From Micromonospora tarensis (GTDB lineage Bacteria > Actinomycetota > Actinomycetes > Mycobacteriales > Micromonosporaceae): DNA of 64,000 nucleotides. The DNA lies in the NCBI RefSeq assembly GCF_016803395.1, contig NZ_JAEVHL010000001.1, positions 52,537 to 116,536 of the forward strand, read 5' to 3'. The notes below the pieces were generated by a model, which saw only the letters and a program-made list of their open reading frames with translations, was not told the DNA's origin and searched no databases. Position numbers and translations under genes: made by a program. Shown piece by piece: positions 53,948-63,047 of the stretch (positions within the stretch are counted from its first letter, which is position 1; each line of letters opens with the position of its first letter).

Positions 53948-54568
53948 ATGAAGTTCGATCATGCGGTTTGGGACATGGATGGCACTCTGATCGATTCGTC
54001 CAGGGTGGTGCCGGAAGCCTTCGTGAGAGCCGTAGCCGCATTGAACGGCCCGGAGGTGAACATAAACGACGTGATAGCAGCGTACTGGCGCGGCACGTCG
54101 GAAGTCATCCTGGCGCATTTGGTCGGCCGTGACCTGGGTCCGGCCGAACATGACGCTTACTACCGTGAGCTGGCCGGCGTACAGGTGGCCGCTTATCCCG
54201 GGGTGGTGGCGACTCTTGATGCTCTCCGGACCGAGGGTCTACCAGTGGCGGTGTTCACCGGCACCAGCACGAGGGCGGCCAGAATCCTCCTGAGCGCAGC
54301 CGGCTTGGAGGCCGACATCATCATCGGCGGCGACCAGGTGCAGAACCCTAAGCCCGCTCCGGACGGCATGCGGCTCGCCGCGAAGTTGCTCGGAACGACA
54401 CCCGAGCGCCTTATCTTGATCGGCGATTCTCCGCTCGACCTGCAAGCCGCGAAGGCGGCCGGAAGCTTCAGTGCTGCCGCAGCATGGGGCCACATGCACG
54501 ACCCGTCCGAGCCGGCGGATGTCACGCTACCCACCCCGCAGCATCTCCTGCCCTGCTGCGATCGGTGA
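53948..54568 (+). CDS. HAD-superfamily phosphatase (phosphoglycolate phosphatase-like)
   Basis: A 206-residue HAD enzyme of the beta-phosphoglucomutase/Gph type: VWDMDGTLIDS (motif I) at the start, helical cap, AVFTGTSTRAA (motif II), NPKPAPDGMRLAA (Lys motif III) and LILIGDSPLDLQAA (motif IV). The ATG at 53948 begins just before motif I; 30 upstream codons are not homologous. The substrate is probably a small phosphorylated metabolite. Confidence 0.85.
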   Translation: MKFDHAVWDMDGTLIDSSRVVPEAFVRAVAALNGPEVNINDVIAAYWRGTSEVILAHLVGRDLGPAEHDAYYRELAGVQVAAYPGVVATLDALRTEGLPVAVFTGTSTRAARILLSAAGLEADIIIGGDQVQNPKPAPDGMRLAAKLLGTTPERLILIGDSPLDLQAAKAAGSFSAAAAWGHMHDPSEPADVTLPTPQHLLPCCDR

Positions 54569-54894
54569 CCTTTGGCCCCTGAGCTGCGGATCGAACAGGC
54601 GCAGATCGAACTCGCGGAGCCACCACGATCCGGTCGAAGGTTGGATGCCTGCATCTGTGGGGGAGTGCGGCAGGGGCAGGGGCGAAGATCCACGACATCG
54701 GATGCGAAGGTAGCCCGGCCGCGGCGTGCCCCTCGACCTCGCCAACGTCCGGCGATCACGAAACTGCGGCGGCTGCGGGCGTGGGTCGCCACTACTGGCT
54801 CGCGAGCGCACAAACGTCGTGTCGCAGGCTCATGCCGGACTCAATATGACTAGACTCGACGCTCGAACAAGCGTGCTAAATCTGGGGGATATTC
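54569..54894. other. Intergenic region, no gene seen
   Basis: Between the HAD gene and a small downstream gene on the same strand. Short frames lack start signals; an antisense frame of 319 codons in this area is a shadow of the genes to the right. Confidence 0.3.
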
Positions 54895-55092
54895 GTGTCC
54901 AGTAGGCCTGTGAACTTGGTCTGGGTCTTCCGGCCTGACCGTGCCGAGACCGACCACGATCGGCCAGATGAGCATGCCGGCAAGCCGGTCCATGCCGTGG
55001 GGAGGCAACCCGACAACGTTGGTCGGGTCGAGGTCGTGCTCGGAGACGGCGCTCGTGTGCAGGCGTACCGCCACGAGGTCGTCCTCGGATGA
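54895..55092 (+). CDS. Possible small hypothetical protein (65 aa)
   Basis: GTG start after a G-rich stretch. The product reads LVWVFRPDRAETDHDRPDEH and VGRVEVVLGDGARVQAYRHE; the second half looks like a short beta-sheet module. It sits 90 bases before the GIY-YIG gene on the same strand. No family was recognised. Confidence 0.4.
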   Translation: MSSRPVNLVWVFRPDRAETDHDRPDEHAGKPVHAVGRQPDNVGRVEVVLGDGARVQAYRHEVVLG

Positions 55093-55182
55093 CTCGGCGG
55101 CACGTTCCGGCATCCCGTAGGAGCAGCAGCCATCGCTCGTCGATCTGGCGGCGAGCGGCGTACAAAGGGCGGCAGGCTTCCC

Positions 55183-55641
55183 GTGGCAGTGGATGAGAAT
55201 CTGGTGGAACGCCTCGCGACGTGGTCGCCTTGGCTGCCGTTCGCTGACGCGGTCGTCCGCGCACCGCGCCTGCCGGGCGTCTATCTTGTCCGGCAGGATG
55301 CCGACGGAGGGCTGGTCTACGTCGGGATGGCCGGCGAGCGAAACGGGCGGGGCATCCGAGGACGATTGACCGTCTACCAGCGAGGTAAGGGTGCCGTCAG
55401 CGGCTTGGGCGAGGCGGCCCTCGACCGAGCGCTTGCTGACTCGGACTTCGTGCGAAGACGCCTTGACGAACTGGTGAGCGGAACAGCGAAGCGGGCGACG
55501 GTTTGGGCGCAGGACGCCATCGCCTGGGCTGATCTGCACGTGCGGTGGGCTATAACGGAGGACAAATTTGCAGCTGCGGCACTGGAGCGGGCAGTGCTCG
55601 ATGCATTGAGCACGTTGCCGCTTTGGAATCGAACACGCTGA
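55183..55641 (+). CDS. GIY-YIG nuclease-domain protein
   Basis: A 152-residue protein with PGVYLVRQDADGG and LVYVGMAGER (GIY...YIG), then GIRGRLTVYQRG supplying the arginine helix, and LERAVLDAL near the end as a possible Glu site. This is a single-domain GIY-YIG protein, as found in many mobile elements and repair genes. GTG start. Confidence 0.75.
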   Translation: MAVDENLVERLATWSPWLPFADAVVRAPRLPGVYLVRQDADGGLVYVGMAGERNGRGIRGRLTVYQRGKGAVSGLGEAALDRALADSDFVRRRLDELVSGTAKRATVWAQDAIAWADLHVRWAITEDKFAAAALERAVLDALSTLPLWNRTR

Positions 55642-55728
55642 ACCGCGGTCCTCCGGCCAGACCCCGTCGTCGCGCCCGTCAGATGCCAGCCAAACTAGGC
55701 TATTCAGTAAGACACGGAGGTGAGCCGG

Positions 55729-56475
55729 ATGGCATTCGCAGGAGATGACCTCGAGCTGGATCGGCTTGCGCGGCTTCATCTGTCGGCCGCTCGCGCCACC
55801 CTCGAGCACTGGCGCACTAGGGATGCGTTCGAGGTGGAGCGTGGTTTGCTAAGGAAGTTCAACGCGACGTACTCCCTAGTTGTCCACTCTATGGCTCAGG
55901 TCGCGGCGTCCCTCGCTCTGCATGACCATCATTTGACCTACGCTGCGCGCGTCAACGCGCGCGTAGCGCTCGAACATGCCCTCGCCGCCCAATGGATCGT
56001 GCACAGCAACGACGGCGAGGATGAGGTCATTGGATCCATGAACAGGATCCACCGCAACATGGTCAGGGATCTGCAGAAAGGCGGAACGGTTATTCCGCCG
56101 CAGATGCAATCGGATCTTCACCATCCGCCAGGCGAGCCGCAGGTCCACATCCCCGCCATCTCAGACTGGTTCGACGGCGGTACTGGAGCCATCTACGGTT
56201 TGCACCGGCAACTCGGCGGCGCCGTGCATGTCAGCCTCGCTACGCTCACCACCTACCTTGAGTGGCGGGGAGAGCGCGAGACTCCCGCACTGCGGCCGGA
56301 CGGAGTCGGCGGCCGTGATCCTGAGCAGAACCTCGCACTAGGCTGGAGTGCCGTGCTGGCCATGAGTGCGATCGAGCGCCTCCGTAGCGGTCAACCCTAC
56401 CTCGCGAAAATCTACAAGATCAGCGATGATCACGAACTCGTGCCGGATCTTCGGCGCGCCGAATCGGCGCCCTGA
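55729..56475 (+). CDS. Hypothetical helical protein (248 aa)
   Basis: The ATG at 55729 has GGAGG about 9 bases upstream; the GTG at 55720 is less likely. A mostly helical soluble protein with ERGLLRKFNATYSLVVHSMA, LTYAARVNARVALEHALAAQ and MNRIHRNMVRDLQKGG. This resembles DUF5677-type helical proteins, but I am not sure. It lies convergent with the nuclease gene of the ABC-3C-like cluster, 88 bases downstream of the GIY-YIG gene. Confidence 0.55.
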   Translation: MAFAGDDLELDRLARLHLSAARATLEHWRTRDAFEVERGLLRKFNATYSLVVHSMAQVAASLALHDHHLTYAARVNARVALEHALAAQWIVHSNDGEDEVIGSMNRIHRNMVRDLQKGGTVIPPQMQSDLHHPPGEPQVHIPAISDWFDGGTGAIYGLHRQLGGAVHVSLATLTTYLEWRGERETPALRPDGVGGRDPEQNLALGWSAVLAMSAIERLRSGQPYLAKIYKISDDHELVPDLRRAESAP

Positions 56476-56487
56476 CGTTTGGCATCT

Positions 56488-56521
56488 AGCCCTGTTCGGC
56501 TGCCGTTGCAACGGGGCTTTG
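56488..56521. terminator. Hairpin between convergent genes
   Basis: AGCCCTGTT (56488-56496) pairs with AACGGGGCT (56510-56518), with one G-T wobble, followed by TTTGG. It sits between 55729-56475 (+) and the nuclease gene (-), fitting a bidirectional terminator. Confidence 0.45.
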
Positions 56522-56545
56522 GTCATGCAAGCCGTCGGAGAGGTT

Positions 56546-58546
56546 TCAGCGTAGAGCGGACGGCGTGGGACGACCTATTGGGAGCACGCCCACGACGATC
56601 AGCCGGGGAGTTTCGGTGGGTGTTCGGGATCGCGACACCACCCAAACGCTGTCGTCGAAGCTCGTGTAGCCGCTCGCGTGGTTGCTGTGGTCCCCGATGA
56701 GCAGGATGCCGAAAGGTGGGGTGGTGGCGGTGTAGTTGACTGCCTGGGCGATGTATTTGTTCTCCAGGCTTGGTGCGGTCCAGCCGCTGGTGTGGCGCTT
56801 GACCTCGACGTTGTACCGCATTCCCGGCGACGGGGTGTAGGTGATGTCAGTGCGCCCAGAGGCAACGTCGACCACCTCGCGATGCACCGTCCCGTTAGGA
56901 AGTCTGGAGATCAGGTGCTGAAGGCAGTCGTTCTGCAGAGCCTTCTCCGGCCACTGCTTCCCAGGCGGGGGAGGGCCGAGGTATGCGGTCGCGGTGCCCA
57001 GGTAGTCAGCCTGGGCGTCGAAGCGATGGTGAAGGAACTGCAGGACGTGGCTTAGCAGTGTGGTGAAATGAGCGCTTACTGGGTGCTTCCAGGCAGAACT
57101 GCGACCCAATTCTTCAAGGACGCGCTCGATCTTCTGGTCAAGTAGGACGTTCCCGGTGAGGGCGTAGCCGCGCTCGTGGTCAAGCACGATCTTGCGGAGG
57201 TGCTCCTGAAGGTCAGGGTCCTCGACGGCTTCGAGCAGCTCCAGGACCGGCTGCCCAGCCGACGGTTTTCCCGGCGGCTCCGCTGGTGATCCAGCGCCGA
57301 GGGCCGCTCGGCGAGCGCTAATGGCGGCGTGCAGGTGGTTGGCGTCAGGATGTGTAGCGATATATGGATCGACCTGGAGCGCTTGCTCGAGATGATGGAG
57401 TAGACCCATCTCGTGAATGAAAGCGGCCTCAACTGAGGGGGGCACCAGCCGCTCAAGCCCTCCTGCGCCTGCGGGTGTGTGGACAGCCCGGCTGGCTTCG
57501 TAGACCTGCAACACGCTGGTCAGCACGGCACTGGCGTCGTACCAGCTCGGCTCATGCAGGTGAGTGGCGGTGGTAGTCAGGGTTGTGACGAGCCGGGCCC
57601 AGGCGGCATCGGTCTGGCCTCGTGCTTCGAGCCAACGCGGTTGATGCGTACGGCTGGACCAGGCGCCGCGCTGCATGACCACGGCACCGAGGGAGTCGGC
57701 TGCGGCAGCGATGCGGTCACGGATTGCGGGGTCCGGCCCCGAGGCGAGATCCGTGAACAGGAGCACGGCGTCGACGGCGTGGGCGTAGGCGCGCGCGTCG
57801 AGGCGCGCCTCCTGGGCGCCGTCTACCCTGTGCATGAGCATCGCTGCGTCACGGAGCAGCCGCGTAACTTCGGCTCGGTCAGATGCTTGCAGGCCGGCCC
57901 GCAGGGCAATCACGGCCAATTCGTACCGAGCGTCGTTGCGGGTGGCTGGTGGTAGATCAAGATGTGTCTCAAGGGTCTGCAACACCGCGACAAGATTCTC
58001 GTCGTCGTAGTGGTCGTGTGCGACTCCGATGAGCAGGGGCAGGCGCTTCAATGCCTCAGGAGGCTCGGTGCCGTCGATCTCGGTCAGAATCCACAGGATC
58101 TGGTGGGGGTTTGCGTGCTCGCTGATGGACAGCTGCAGCAGGCCAGCGATCGCAGTGTGGGCGTAGGCCGGGTCGAGGCCGCCCTGCAGCGCGTCAGTGG
58201 CGTGACGAGCCAAAGACTGTGCGGTGCTTTTGCCGAACGTGCCTAGCAGTTCGGGGTGTTGATAGAGGACGTCGAGGGCTTCGGCCAGGACCCAGGCTGC
58301 GTGAGGCTCATGGATCCCGGCCTTGATCGCAGCGAAGAGCGGCTCTGTCTGGGTAGCAGGGGGTTGCGAGGCGTCCTGTGCCACCGCTTGCAGCAGGTAG
58401 GGAAAGAGCGGGCCCTTAGCCAGGGACCGTGCTTCCACCAGCACGGCGTCCAGGCCGCCGAGGTCCGAGATGCTCGGGCCTTGATCGAGCTGTTCCTGGG
58501 TCGCGGCTGTAGCCCACTCCGCGAGGGCGTTTTCCACCGTGGTCAT
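56546..58546 (-). CDS. PD-(D/E)xK nuclease with long helical N-terminus (third component of an ABC-3C-like cluster)
   Basis: A 666-residue protein. Residues 1-500 are helical repeats with no clear family. The C-terminal 170 residues have a PD-(D/E)xK nuclease core: EKALQNDCLQHLI (helix with Glu), GRTDITYTPSPGMRYNVEVKR (D and ExK) and YIAQAVNYT (the QxxxY motif of RecB-like nucleases), all in order. It is the third gene on the same strand after a winged-helix-like gene and an SMC-like ATPase, 66 bases past the ATPase. In ABC-3C systems the third component is the effector, which fits. Confidence 0.8.
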   Translation of the reverse strand: MTTVENALAEWATAATQEQLDQGPSISDLGGLDAVLVEARSLAKGPLFPYLLQAVAQDASQPPATQTEPLFAAIKAGIHEPHAAWVLAEALDVLYQHPELLGTFGKSTAQSLARHATDALQGGLDPAYAHTAIAGLLQLSISEHANPHQILWILTEIDGTEPPEALKRLPLLIGVAHDHYDDENLVAVLQTLETHLDLPPATRNDARYELAVIALRAGLQASDRAEVTRLLRDAAMLMHRVDGAQEARLDARAYAHAVDAVLLFTDLASGPDPAIRDRIAAAADSLGAVVMQRGAWSSRTHQPRWLEARGQTDAAWARLVTTLTTTATHLHEPSWYDASAVLTSVLQVYEASRAVHTPAGAGGLERLVPPSVEAAFIHEMGLLHHLEQALQVDPYIATHPDANHLHAAISARRAALGAGSPAEPPGKPSAGQPVLELLEAVEDPDLQEHLRKIVLDHERGYALTGNVLLDQKIERVLEELGRSSAWKHPVSAHFTTLLSHVLQFLHHRFDAQADYLGTATAYLGPPPPGKQWPEKALQNDCLQHLISRLPNGTVHREVVDVASGRTDITYTPSPGMRYNVEVKRHTSGWTAPSLENKYIAQAVNYTATTPPFGILLIGDHSNHASGYTSFDDSVWVVSRSRTPTETPRLIVVGVLPIGRPTPSALR

Positions 58547-58612
58547 CCTGCGCTCCCCGGTCAGTGTGGCACCGGCCGTGCTCGGGCCCTGGCTCAGTAG
58601 ATCACTTTCGCG

Positions 58613-60621
58613 CTAGAACATGTGATCACCATCATTGGTAATGATCCTTTCGTCGGAGAGTAGGCCGTCAATCAGCGGCGGTGTCGCCGTTGTCAGGATG
58701 ATTTGGAGCGCCGGAAGTTCCTCGGCCAGGTCCCGTAGAGCCATGATCAGTTTGCGGCCTGGTTCCGTTGTCACTTCCTCGGCGCCGACGGCGTCGATCA
58801 GTAGCAGCCCTGGGTGGGAGGCGGCGCCTCGCCGAGTGCTGATCCGCAACATGGCGATGACGGTGGCGATCCGCATCCGCAGGCGCTCGCCGCGGCTGAA
58901 GTCGTCAAAGGGCGTCTTTTCGCCGTCTTTGATCGCGTTGATCCGTCCGTTGCGCTGGATGTTCACTGAGTCGAGGTCTGCGACCCCGAAGGTCCGCGCC
59001 AGCTCGACGATGTGCTGGTTCAGGTCAGGAAAGAGGTTCTTCGCCGCCTCTTGGACCGTGCCCTCGACCACGGAGTGAAACGTGAGGAGGATCTGCTCCG
59101 AGCGGTTCGGCTGGGCCGGCTCGCCGCCATCGTCAGAGCCGGTCGCCTGAAGCTGGCCCTCCAACCGCGCCGCCTTGAGGTCCAGATCGCGCATCGCTTG
59201 ATACGCCCGCGCCACGCTGACGTTGTTGAGCTCAAGGACGGCAGCCTCATGGCGACGCTGGGCATCCGCCGCTTCTCCAGCGCAGGCATCGAGGTGCGCT
59301 TTGGCTTGCTGCCGTGTTTCTCGAGAGTCGCGCACCTGCTCCTCCAGCTCGACGAGCCTGGCGGCCGTCAGCTCCGGATCCACCGGCGGTAGCGGGCGGG
59401 TGCAGACAGCACAGGAGGCGTCCTGGCGCTCAACGGAGTACCGGTCCTGTTCAAAGGGCATTTCACAGCGCGAACAGCAGGTCGGTGACAAACGACCCAG
59501 CACCCGCCGAGCCTCTTCCGTCTCCCGGGCATCCATCAGCTGCTGTTCAGACAGCAACCACACCTGCTCGGCGGCCTGTTGAGCATCCTCGGCTGCCGTG
59601 TAGGCATCCCGGGCGGCACGCAGGTCAGCCAGCGCGGCATCAACGCCGCTAGCGCCACCTCGGCCAATGGACTGACGGCCCGCTGCGCTGCCGCCAGCTG
59701 CCGGCGGGTGTCCTCGAGTTCCCGCTTCCACTGCGCGCGTTCTTGGCCGCGAATCGTCCGGTCCTGATCGGCACGGTGAGCGGCTTGGTTCGTGGACTTT
59801 GTGTGCCGCTTCTTCGCGGCGGAGAGATGAGTCAGCAGGGAGGTGTACGGGATCCCGATGAACAGCTCTAGCAACTTCGCTGGCAGCGCCCCTGGTACGT
59901 CTCCGAGCAGTTGTTTGTCTCCGCCCGGGTTGAGGTAGACGGCGCCAAAGTACGCCGGCCAGCCGTGCACCTGAGCGGCACCCGCGCCGTCTAGCCCGCC
60001 ACTCTTGTTCCAGAGTTCCGTGGAATCCAAGCCAAGCGATTCCCGCATGAAGGCTCCGATGAGCTGCTCCACCGGCTCCTCGCCGTCGGCGCTGACCAGC
60101 ATCCGCAGCTCGCCGTCGGTCGCGGCCAGCAGTTGGCCCTCGGTATCGGCCGACAGCAGCACGGCGGTCACATGGGGTCGCCCGCTCGACACGTCCTGGT
60201 TGATCACCACGCGGACGTGCTGGCCGCTGACGGTGACGTCGACAGCGATGCGTCGGACCCAGGCTTTGACGTGGGTAGGCAGATCGCGTGTTCGGCCCCG
60301 CAGTCCCCATACCAAGAACTCAAGCAGGCTTGTCTTCCCGGCGGAGTTGCTCGGGTGCATAATCGCCCAGACGCCGGCGTCCAAGCGATGGTCGATGCTG
60401 ATTTGTTCGCCGGTCTTCTTGACGCCCTCGACGCGCAGTCGCAGCACTCTGATGCGCCGATGCGGTGGGATCGGGCTGGGCAGAGTGATACCGAATTCCC
60501 GCAGCACCGTCTCCACATCGGCCACCGTCGCCGAGGATTTTGTCGCAGCGGTCGCTAGCAGTTCGCCGGGGCTGGGTGGGGTCCAGGTCTGCACCGCCGT
60601 CGGGCTCACAGTGGCCGTCAC
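58613..60621 (-). pseudogene. SMC/Rad50-like ABC ATPase (ABC-3C type), apparent frameshift
   Basis: The GTG at 60621 overlaps the previous stop. N-terminal motifs: HPSNSAGKTSLLEFL (Walker A, about 89-103) and a Rad50-like head. A coiled coil follows (RTIRGQERAQWKRELEDTRR). The frame breaks near 59640, where one missing G (TTG/ATG) restores VALAALDAALADLRAARDAY. The second half has a zinc-hook-like pair, CCSRCEMPF and CAVCTRPLP, then the signature DFSRGERLRMRIATVIA and Walker B LLLIDAVGAEE, where the usual Glu after Asp is Ala. Repaired length is about 669 residues. If the break is real, the system is inactive. Confidence 0.8.
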
Positions 60622-61331
60622 CGGACCAGCTCCTCTCGGGCCGTGGGGGCCGGGACAGCCGCTCGGACTTCGGCCAGCCGGCGGCGGGCCTGTTCCGTGA
60701 TCGGCGGGATGTAGGAGCCGATGGGGGTGTCGGCGTATTCGCGCTGCAGGTACTGGCGAGCCTTGATATGGCTGCCACCTAAGCTGTCCACGAGGGCCAC
60801 CACGGTTCGGGTCCTATCGCCGTACCAGCCGAGCACGGGTGCTTCCCTCAGGAGGTCGACGGCGGTCGTCTGCCCCTTTTCGAGCAGGTAATAGTTGTGC
60901 TGAAGGACTCTGCGTTCGCCGAGCCGGTCATGCTTACGCGCCAGGCCCCTCTCGACGAGGACCGACAGGGCGTTGTCCAGCTGCTCGAAGGCGCCGAAGC
61001 GGTGCCGCAGCATGGGGAAACGGCGTAGGTCGGGCTCTTGCGACGACAGGATGCGCTCCGCCTCGTCGATAAGTCCTGGTGAGTCCGGGTGGGACTCGTA
61101 CTCGTTCAGAAGCTCGTTGGCGAGGTAGTCCGGGTAACGGACCCAGAAGTCCAGCTTCTGCAACCGCACCTGAGTGCGAACGATGCCCACGGCACTCGGT
61201 GGTGCCTCGCTGTCCTCGCCCACCGGTTTCGCGGCTGCGTCGATCAACAACAGCAGTCGAACCGCGTCTTGCCAGAGGCTGGCGTGCCGGACCATCACCT
61301 GAGTCACGTGTAGAGCCAACCGGACCACCAC
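60618..61331 (-). CDS. Winged-helix-like middle component of an ABC-3C-like system
   Basis: A protein of about 226-238 residues; the start is GTG 61331 or ATG 61295. It has QKLDFWVRYPDYLANELLNE, the LQKLxFxxRxPxYLAxELL-type pattern I associate with ABC-3C middle components, then RRFPMLRHRFGAFEQLDNAL and a winged-helix-like region (LERGLARKHDRLGERRVL). The stop overlaps the SMC-like start (GTGA). It is the first gene of the cluster and probably bridges ATPase and nuclease. Confidence 0.7.
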   Translation of the reverse strand: MVVRLALHVTQVMVRHASLWQDAVRLLLLIDAAAKPVGEDSEAPPSAVGIVRTQVRLQKLDFWVRYPDYLANELLNEYESHPDSPGLIDEAERILSSQEPDLRRFPMLRHRFGAFEQLDNALSVLVERGLARKHDRLGERRVLQHNYYLLEKGQTTAVDLLREAPVLGWYGDRTRTVVALVDSLGGSHIKARQYLQREYADTPIGSYIPPITEQARRRLAEVRAAVPAPTAREELVR

Positions 61332-61685
61332 ACTGCGTGTCTAGACCCGTCGCGCGGCGTAAGGCGACTTCTGGCCGAGGCGGTCGATCTACGAGCCGAT
61401 CGATCGGACACCCAGCGCCGGCTGGCTGACGTCGGCCAGGGCAGCGGTTGATCCGTGGCTGCTCGGTGGCTGCTCGGGCGACGGGGGACGGGCGTGGATT
61501 TACCGGGACGCAGCCGGATTTCATCAGCTACCGCGAGCCCTCGCAATAATCGATGGCTAGCGATGGCGGTCGCCTGCAGCGCCTGGACCAGCAAGGACGT
61601 GGCTGGACGGGGTTGGACTAGGGAGGTTGCGGGCCGACTCTATTTGCTGTAGAGTGGTATTTGTGGGAGACCGCCCAAAAGCCTG
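61332..61685. other. Region between ABC-3C-like genes and the attachment site
   Basis: Holds the promoter of the - strand cluster and the inner side of the attachment site. TTGCGG at 61627 and TAGAGT at 61650 (17-base spacing) look like a promoter reading + toward the tRNA fragment; this is weak evidence. No gene is supported. Confidence 0.35.
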
Positions 61686-61730
61686 TGACTACGGATCAGA
61701 AGGTTAGGGGTTCGAGTCCCTTCGGGCGCA
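61686..61730 (+). other. 3' tRNA-Arg(ACG)-type fragment (putative attachment end)
   Basis: The 45 bases run from the anticodon stem (TGACTACGGATCAGAAGG; anticodon ACG) through the T arm (AGGGG, loop, CCCTT) and the 3' acceptor strand CGGGCGC with discriminator A. The 5' half of the tRNA is absent: upstream DNA does not form a D arm or acceptor strand. Tyrosine-recombinase islands commonly use the 3' half of tRNA genes as attachment sites and leave such a fragment at the far end. A complete tRNA was not found in the window. Confidence 0.65.
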
Positions 61731-61735
61731 CAAAC

Positions 61736-61776
61736 AGCCCTCTAGCAGGCCGTCAGGCAGCTAGAGGGCTTTTCTT
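61736..61776 (+). terminator. Rho-independent terminator after the tRNA fragment
   Basis: AGCCCTCTAGC (61736-61746) and GCTAGAGGGCT (61760-61770) pair perfectly over 11 bp, followed by TTTCTT. It starts six bases after the tRNA 3' end, typical of a natural tRNA terminator and so probably chromosomal. Confidence 0.8.
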
Positions 61777-61867
61777 ATCCGCCGCGGCTGTTATCACCTT
61801 CTTACTGCCCGAGCTGACAATTTGAGGGTCACGGCCGCTGACCCCTCCAGCGATGGCGACAGGCGGT

Positions 61868-63047
61868 CTAGTTCGCTGACGCGCCGCGTCGGAGACGTCG
61901 AACATCGGTGATCGTGAGGCCGGCCAGAACACCCGCGCTGACGATCATGACAAGCACCGGGGCCAGCGTGGTCAGCAGCGGTGTCGCGGCGAGCAGCAGT
62001 GCCAGCCAGGCCAGGCGGGTGGGCGGCAGTTGGCCGAGGAGCACGTACTCCGAGCTCATTCGTCCGAGCACGAACAGGACCGGTCCGCCGGCGATGAGGA
62101 CGACCCAGCTCACCGGGGTGGTGCCGTGGGGATCGTGGAGAACGAGATCCACGCCGCCGGACGTGGCGATGACCCCGGTCACCAGGCAGGCGTAGACGTA
62201 CGGCGCGAGCTCCACCGACTCTCGCGGACGCCGGTGCGCCGACCGGTCGACGAGCTTGTTGCTCTGCAACACGTAGATCTGCCAGAACAGCAACGCGGTG
62301 ACGAGCGCGGTGAGGAACGCGGCGACGCGCGCGGGGGTGTACGCCGCGCGGCTGAACGTCAACGTGGCCGTCAGTGCCAGTTCCCCGAGGGCGAGAATGG
62401 CGATCTGCTGGTAGCGCTCGCCGAAGTGGACGCTCAACCGGGTGTAGTGATCGATCGGCAACCGGCCCCGTCGAGGCGTCGGGTAGCAGCGCGGCAGCAA
62501 GGTAGTCGACTGCGAGCGCGCCGGCCCACAGGCCGGTGCGCCAGGCTGTTTCGGCGAAGGCGCCGGCGAGCCACAGAATTCCGGAGACGACGAACCAGAA
62601 GAGGAACCGTTCCTCCCGAGGGTGTGCGCGGCGTGGACGCAGCGCGACGATCAGCACGACCCCCCGGAGCAGGTGGATGCCGACGTACGCGCCGGCGAAG
62701 AGCAGCCCCTGCCCGGCGTAGGCGGTTGGTACGGCGACCGCCATCAGGGCCACGCCGAACACGGTGCCGGCGACCACGGCCTGGATCACCCGGAGTTGAG
62801 GATCGTAGAACTCGGTGGCGTTCACCGTCACCGACCAGGTCCACCACGCGGCCAGCAGCAGGATGAGGGTCTGTCCCAGCTCGCCCCAGCTGTGGTTCCT
62901 GGGCAGCTGCATGGAGAGCTGCGCGAACATGGCGACGTAGAAGACGTCGAAGAACAACTCCAGTAGCGTCGCGCGACTCGACGCTCTGGGATCACGTCGT
63001 GGCCCGGCCGGTCCGTGCTCCTCATCAGTCCGCCGCTCCCGTCGCAC
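61868..63047 (-). pseudogene. LtrA-like (low temperature requirement A) membrane protein, apparent frameshift
   Basis: The N-terminal half (about 62490 to 63047) reads ATLLELFFDVFYVAMFAQLS and several transmembrane helices. From about 62485 the sequence continues in another frame as LPIDHYTRLSVHFGERYQQI, then TFSRAAYTPARVAAFLTALV and more helices to 61868. LtrA family members are about 380-400 residues with this head motif and an HFxER motif, so one gene is split by a one-base shift (here one extra base). The GTG at 63047 is tentative. It is the first gene outside the putative island. Confidence 0.65.

Noticed and set aside
54850..55809. 319-codon - strand frame
   Set aside because: It runs antisense to the GIY-YIG gene and its neighbours, with no motif or ribosome binding site.
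61660..61730. A complete tRNA gene at the attachment end
   Set aside because: No 5' acceptor strand or D arm can be formed from the bases upstream; only the 3' half matches a tRNA.
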